Shown piece after piece: positions 61,801 through 64,000 of a DNA stretch of 64,000 nucleotides; within the stretch, counting starts at the first letter, position 1; the number at the start of each line of letters is the position of its first letter. This DNA is from Pseudomonadota bacterium (GTDB taxonomy: Bacteria > Pseudomonadota > Alphaproteobacteria > Rhizobiales > Rhizobiaceae). The DNA is taken from NCBI GenBank assembly GCA_023451735.1, contig JAEXYH010000050.1:1-64000 (forward strand), in the 5' to 3' direction. Made by a program: the position numbers and the translations under genes. The notes beneath the pieces are model-generated. The model saw only the letters and a program-made list of their open reading frames with translations. It was not told the origin of the DNA and did no database searches.

Positions 61801-62262
61801 CTACGGGAAGCCGCGCACTTTTTCCTCTACCCTTCTTAAACGATGGCAGCGACAACCAGTGGCCGCATTTCGTTCGATCGGAGGTCGGCGATTGCCTTTC
61901 TCGGTTAGTAATCCACCGAATATCAGCCGGTATAAAACCGGATTGGTGACGCCGCTTCGCACATAGGCGCGCATTAACACCACAAGACGCTTGCGTGGAT
62001 CGGTCGGTCCCGCCTGTGCTTTGCGCATCTCGTCGGCAAGTTGCTCGAAGCCGACTGCGGAGACGGCTGCCAGCATCTCCCGCTTGTCGGCGAAATGCTT
62101 ATAGGGAGCGTTGTGGCTGACACCGGCTCGCCGCGTGAGTTCTCTCAACGAAAACTCCATGTTCTGCGATTCACTCAGGACATCGAAAGCTGCGTTCAGA
62201 ATGGCTCTTTGCAGATCGTCATGATGGTATGGCCTAATATCGGAGGTCGATTCAGTTGCCAA
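61801..62262 (-). CDS. TetR-family regulator, probably truncated
   Basis: 153 residues. A normal TetR helix-turn-helix is present (LQRAILNAAFDVLSESQNMEFSLRELTRRAGVSHNAPYKHFADKREML), and the ligand domain begins (LMRAYVRSGVTNPVLYRLIFGGLLTEKG). The usual 40-60 residues after that are replaced by an arginine-rich tail (GCRCHRLRRVEEK) that looks out of frame. Only a TTG start is available. Likely a decaying gene in the same scar as the Fic remnant. Confidence 0.6.
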   Translation of the reverse strand: MATESTSDIRPYHHDDLQRAILNAAFDVLSESQNMEFSLRELTRRAGVSHNAPYKHFADKREMLAAVSAVGFEQLADEMRKAQAGPTDPRKRLVVLMRAYVRSGVTNPVLYRLIFGGLLTEKGNRRPPIERNAATGCRCHRLRRVEEKVRGFP

Positions 62263-62324
62263 TAGCGAGCCATTGGTTCACATCCCATCAAGGGCTGAGG
62301 CGGCCCTCCCTCTCTAAGCGAACG

Positions 62325-63215
62325 TCAGATTTTCCGGCGAGGGATTGTCGTCGAGTAAATGTTGAGCGATTGCAGATATCGGTCCGCGCTCGTCAATGCC
62401 TCGATGGAACGCGATCGATCGCGATTTGCCAACAGGCCACAGAGCACTTCCGAGATAGCGAGCGCTGGCGTCAGTGTATGGAAAAATGTCTGACTTTCCG
62501 TTGACACAAATGCGGTGTGATCTGCGATCGAGACAAGCGGCGAGACCTCGCTGTCGGTAATTGCCACGATCGACATGCCCTTCTCCCGCGCAACCTCTGC
62601 CAATTCCAGCGTCTGCAAGGCATAGGGATTTATGGAGATCACCAGAAGCGCGTCTTCGGACGTGGCGCGCATAAGCGCATCGCCACCCGTTCCGGCTGGC
62701 CCATCAAGGTGGATCGTCTTATCGCCAAGCAATGTCATGACATAATGAAAATGCCAGGCAACAGAATGGCATGAACGCAGCCCCAAAACAAAGACGCGGC
62801 GAGCCTTGAACAATTGGTCTGCAATCGCACTCAACCTGATGAGGGATTGGGGCTCACATAAGCGAGTGATCTGAGCCGAGAGGCCTTGCAACATCATGCG
62901 GGCAAGGTCGTTGGTATCGGCGCTAGTCTCAACGGCATTGTGCTGTAGGGCACGCGCAGCAAACCCGTCGGCGCCGACGCGGATTGCATGTGCGTGATGA
63001 GATTTTATTTCGTCATAGCTGGTCAGGCCGAGAAACTTGGTCAAGCGCGTGATTGTAGAAGGTTGAACGCCTGCGTTACGGGCAAGCTCGCGCATAGAGA
63101 CCAAGGCAACGTCCTGCGGGTGTTCGAGGATGTATCGGGCAGCCTGCTGAAGCTGATGTGACATTTCGTCAAAACGGTCGATGATCCGCGCTCGCAATGG
63201 GTCCGTATGCAACAT
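62325..63215 (-). CDS. RpiR/MurR-family transcriptional regulator
   Basis: 296 residues. N-terminal helix-turn-helix (VALVSMRELARNAGVQPSTITRLTKFLGLTSYDEIK) and C-terminal SIS domain (RRVFVLGLRSCHSVAWHFHYVM, LLVISINPYALQTLELAEVAREKGMSIVAITDS). SIS domains sense phosphosugars or related metabolites. Divergent from a class III aminotransferase gene, its probable target. Confidence 0.92.
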   Translation of the reverse strand: MLHTDPLRARIIDRFDEMSHQLQQAARYILEHPQDVALVSMRELARNAGVQPSTITRLTKFLGLTSYDEIKSHHAHAIRVGADGFAARALQHNAVETSADTNDLARMMLQGLSAQITRLCEPQSLIRLSAIADQLFKARRVFVLGLRSCHSVAWHFHYVMTLLGDKTIHLDGPAGTGGDALMRATSEDALLVISINPYALQTLELAEVAREKGMSIVAITDSEVSPLVSIADHTAFVSTESQTFFHTLTPALAISEVLCGLLANRDRSRSIEALTSADRYLQSLNIYSTTIPRRKI

Positions 63216-63276
63216 TTGGATCGTAATCCCCCTCGTCGTTTCAAAGAGAAATCAGTCCAGCCGTAAAAAAAGTCAA

Positions 63277-63294
63277 ACAAATTCGATAATTTGT
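63277..63294. promoter_or_regulatory. Palindrome in the rpiR-aminotransferase gap
   Basis: ACAAATT-CGAT-AATTTGT has perfect 7-base arms and lies 62 bases before the RpiR start. AAATTCG...CGAATTT overlaps it, and ATTTG...CAAAT recurs at 63369-63386. RpiR proteins bind such AT-rich symmetric sites, so these are candidate operators. Confidence 0.5.
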
Positions 63295-63467
63295 CCGAAT
63301 TTTAGAGGGAAGTCTGATGATTTGAACGTTTCATTGCTGCTCAAAAAAGAAACGTTTGTGCCTACTTTATTTGCATTAAAACAAATGTTGCATATTGTGG
63401 CAATACCTGCAACAGATGTGCCGAGACACGGGCTCATGCGCCTTCGCTAAAATTAATCGAGACAGAC

Positions 63468-64000
63468 ATGACGAGAATTCTTCACCGTTCGATTGGCCCC
63501 AATTTGCCAAGAGCCATCTCTGGTCAGGGTATTTACATTACCGATAGCGAGGGACGCAGTTACATAGATGGTTCCGGGGGGGCAGCGGTGAGCTGTCTGG
63601 GGCATGGTCACCAAGATGTTTCAGCTGCGATGAAGTCGCAGATAGATCGCATCAGCTATGCGCATACCTCATTCTTTACGAGTGAGGCTGCTGAATCCCT
63701 CGCTGATCGGCTTGTTGCCCTGACGCCGGATGGTCTCGACTATGTCTATCTCGTGTCGGGTGGTTCCGAGGCGGTCGAGGCTGCGCTGAAAATGGCGCGC
63801 CAGTATTTCGTCGAGACCGGCCAGCCGCAGCGTCGCCACATCATCGCTCGCCGTCAGAGTTATCATGGCAACACGATCGGCGCGCTGGCGACAGGTGGTA
63901 ATGCATGGCGCCGGGCGCAATTCCAGCCGATACTGCCGGAGACGCATCATGTCTCCCCTTGCTACGCATATCGTGATCAAGGTCTACAGGAGGATGGCGC
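63468..64000 (+). CDS. Class III aminotransferase, 5' part (runs off the window)
   Basis: 177 codons are inside the window, starting MTRILHRSIGPNLPRAISGQG. The N-terminal landmarks of PLP class III enzymes are visible: YITDSEGRSYIDGSGGAAVSCLGHGHQDV, SFFTSEAAESLADRLV, YLVSGGSEAVEAALKMARQYF with the PLP-phosphate loop, and ARRQSYHGNTIGALA. The PLP lysine lies beyond the window end. Substrate unknown; many relatives act on omega-amino acids or ornithine/GABA-like compounds. Confidence 0.9.
   Translation, partial: MTRILHRSIGPNLPRAISGQGIYITDSEGRSYIDGSGGAAVSCLGHGHQDVSAAMKSQIDRISYAHTSFFTSEAAESLADRLVALTPDGLDYVYLVSGGSEAVEAALKMARQYFVETGQPQRRHIIARRQSYHGNTIGALATGGNAWRRAQFQPILPETHHVSPCYAYRDQGLQEDG

Overview
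The window reads as part of an alphaproteobacterial replicon, most likely from the Hyphomicrobiales (Rhizobium/Agrobacterium/Ochrobactrum-Brucella type). The evidence is a moderately high GC, a very high density of ABC/TRAP transporters and catabolic operons, a TGA-N9-TCA (IRO/RirA-type) motif in front of a siderophore receptor, and ugpBAEC and AfuABC-like operons in the form usual for that order. No rRNA, tRNA, CRISPR array, prophage or intact insertion sequence was seen. Assignments rest on reading the translated sequences and family knowledge; no database search was possible.

Layout. 0-3.5 kb: end of an unrecognised gene and a TRAP transporter (dctPQM type). 3.8-12.1 kb: ferric-siderophore locus with FepC-like ATPase, FepG/FepD-like permeases, FepB-like binding protein, an AraC/PchR-type regulator, a TonB-dependent receptor and a Fes/IroE-like esterase. 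12.4-13.4 kb: a GMC oxidoreductase pseudogene. 13.5-18.5 kb: ribbon-helix-helix protein, a two-subunit GMC (gluconate/glucoside dehydrogenase-like) enzyme behind glyoxalase I, and divergent D-lactate dehydrogenase, ending in a perfect 110-bp tandem repeat of an 8-mer. 18.6-23.4 kb: GAF/PucR-type regulator divergent from an MFS transporter and an AbgB-like amidohydrolase. 23.5-29 kb: a dihydrolipoamide-dehydrogenase-like flavoprotein, a BacA/YddA-type ABC exporter overlapping an L,D-transpeptidase, and small hypothetical genes.

29.5-40.2 kb: a compact eight-gene minus-strand series, AfuABC-like transporter (with fused double permease), inositol-monophosphatase-family phosphatase and UgpBAEC transporter, divergent from a LacI regulator with two matching 16-bp operator-like palindromes. 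It looks like an organophosphate (sugar-phosphate / glycerol-3-phosphate) scavenging unit. 40.4-44.4 kb: EmrAB-type efflux pump with divergent LysR regulator.

44.4-60.8 kb is the most interesting part: a catabolic island regulated by a GntR/HutC protein. It holds a LeuCD-like (de)hydratase, two SDR dehydrogenases, a GMC oxidase/dehydrogenase, a UPF0303 protein, an SsuABC/NitT-type uptake system, an isocitrate-lyase/PEP-mutase-type lyase, hydantoinase/oxoprolinase subunits B and A, an isochorismatase-fold protein lacking the usual cysteine, and two homologous cysteine-free carboxymuconolactone-decarboxylase-like proteins. Together they suggest import of a small, probably cyclic amide/imide or lactam compound, ATP-dependent ring opening, oxidation, (de)hydration of an unsaturated diacid and C-C cleavage; the substrate is unknown. 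After it come a decayed stretch (truncated Fic N-domain joined to what looks like a GntR ligand domain; a shortened TetR regulator), then an RpiR regulator divergent from a class III aminotransferase that runs off the end.
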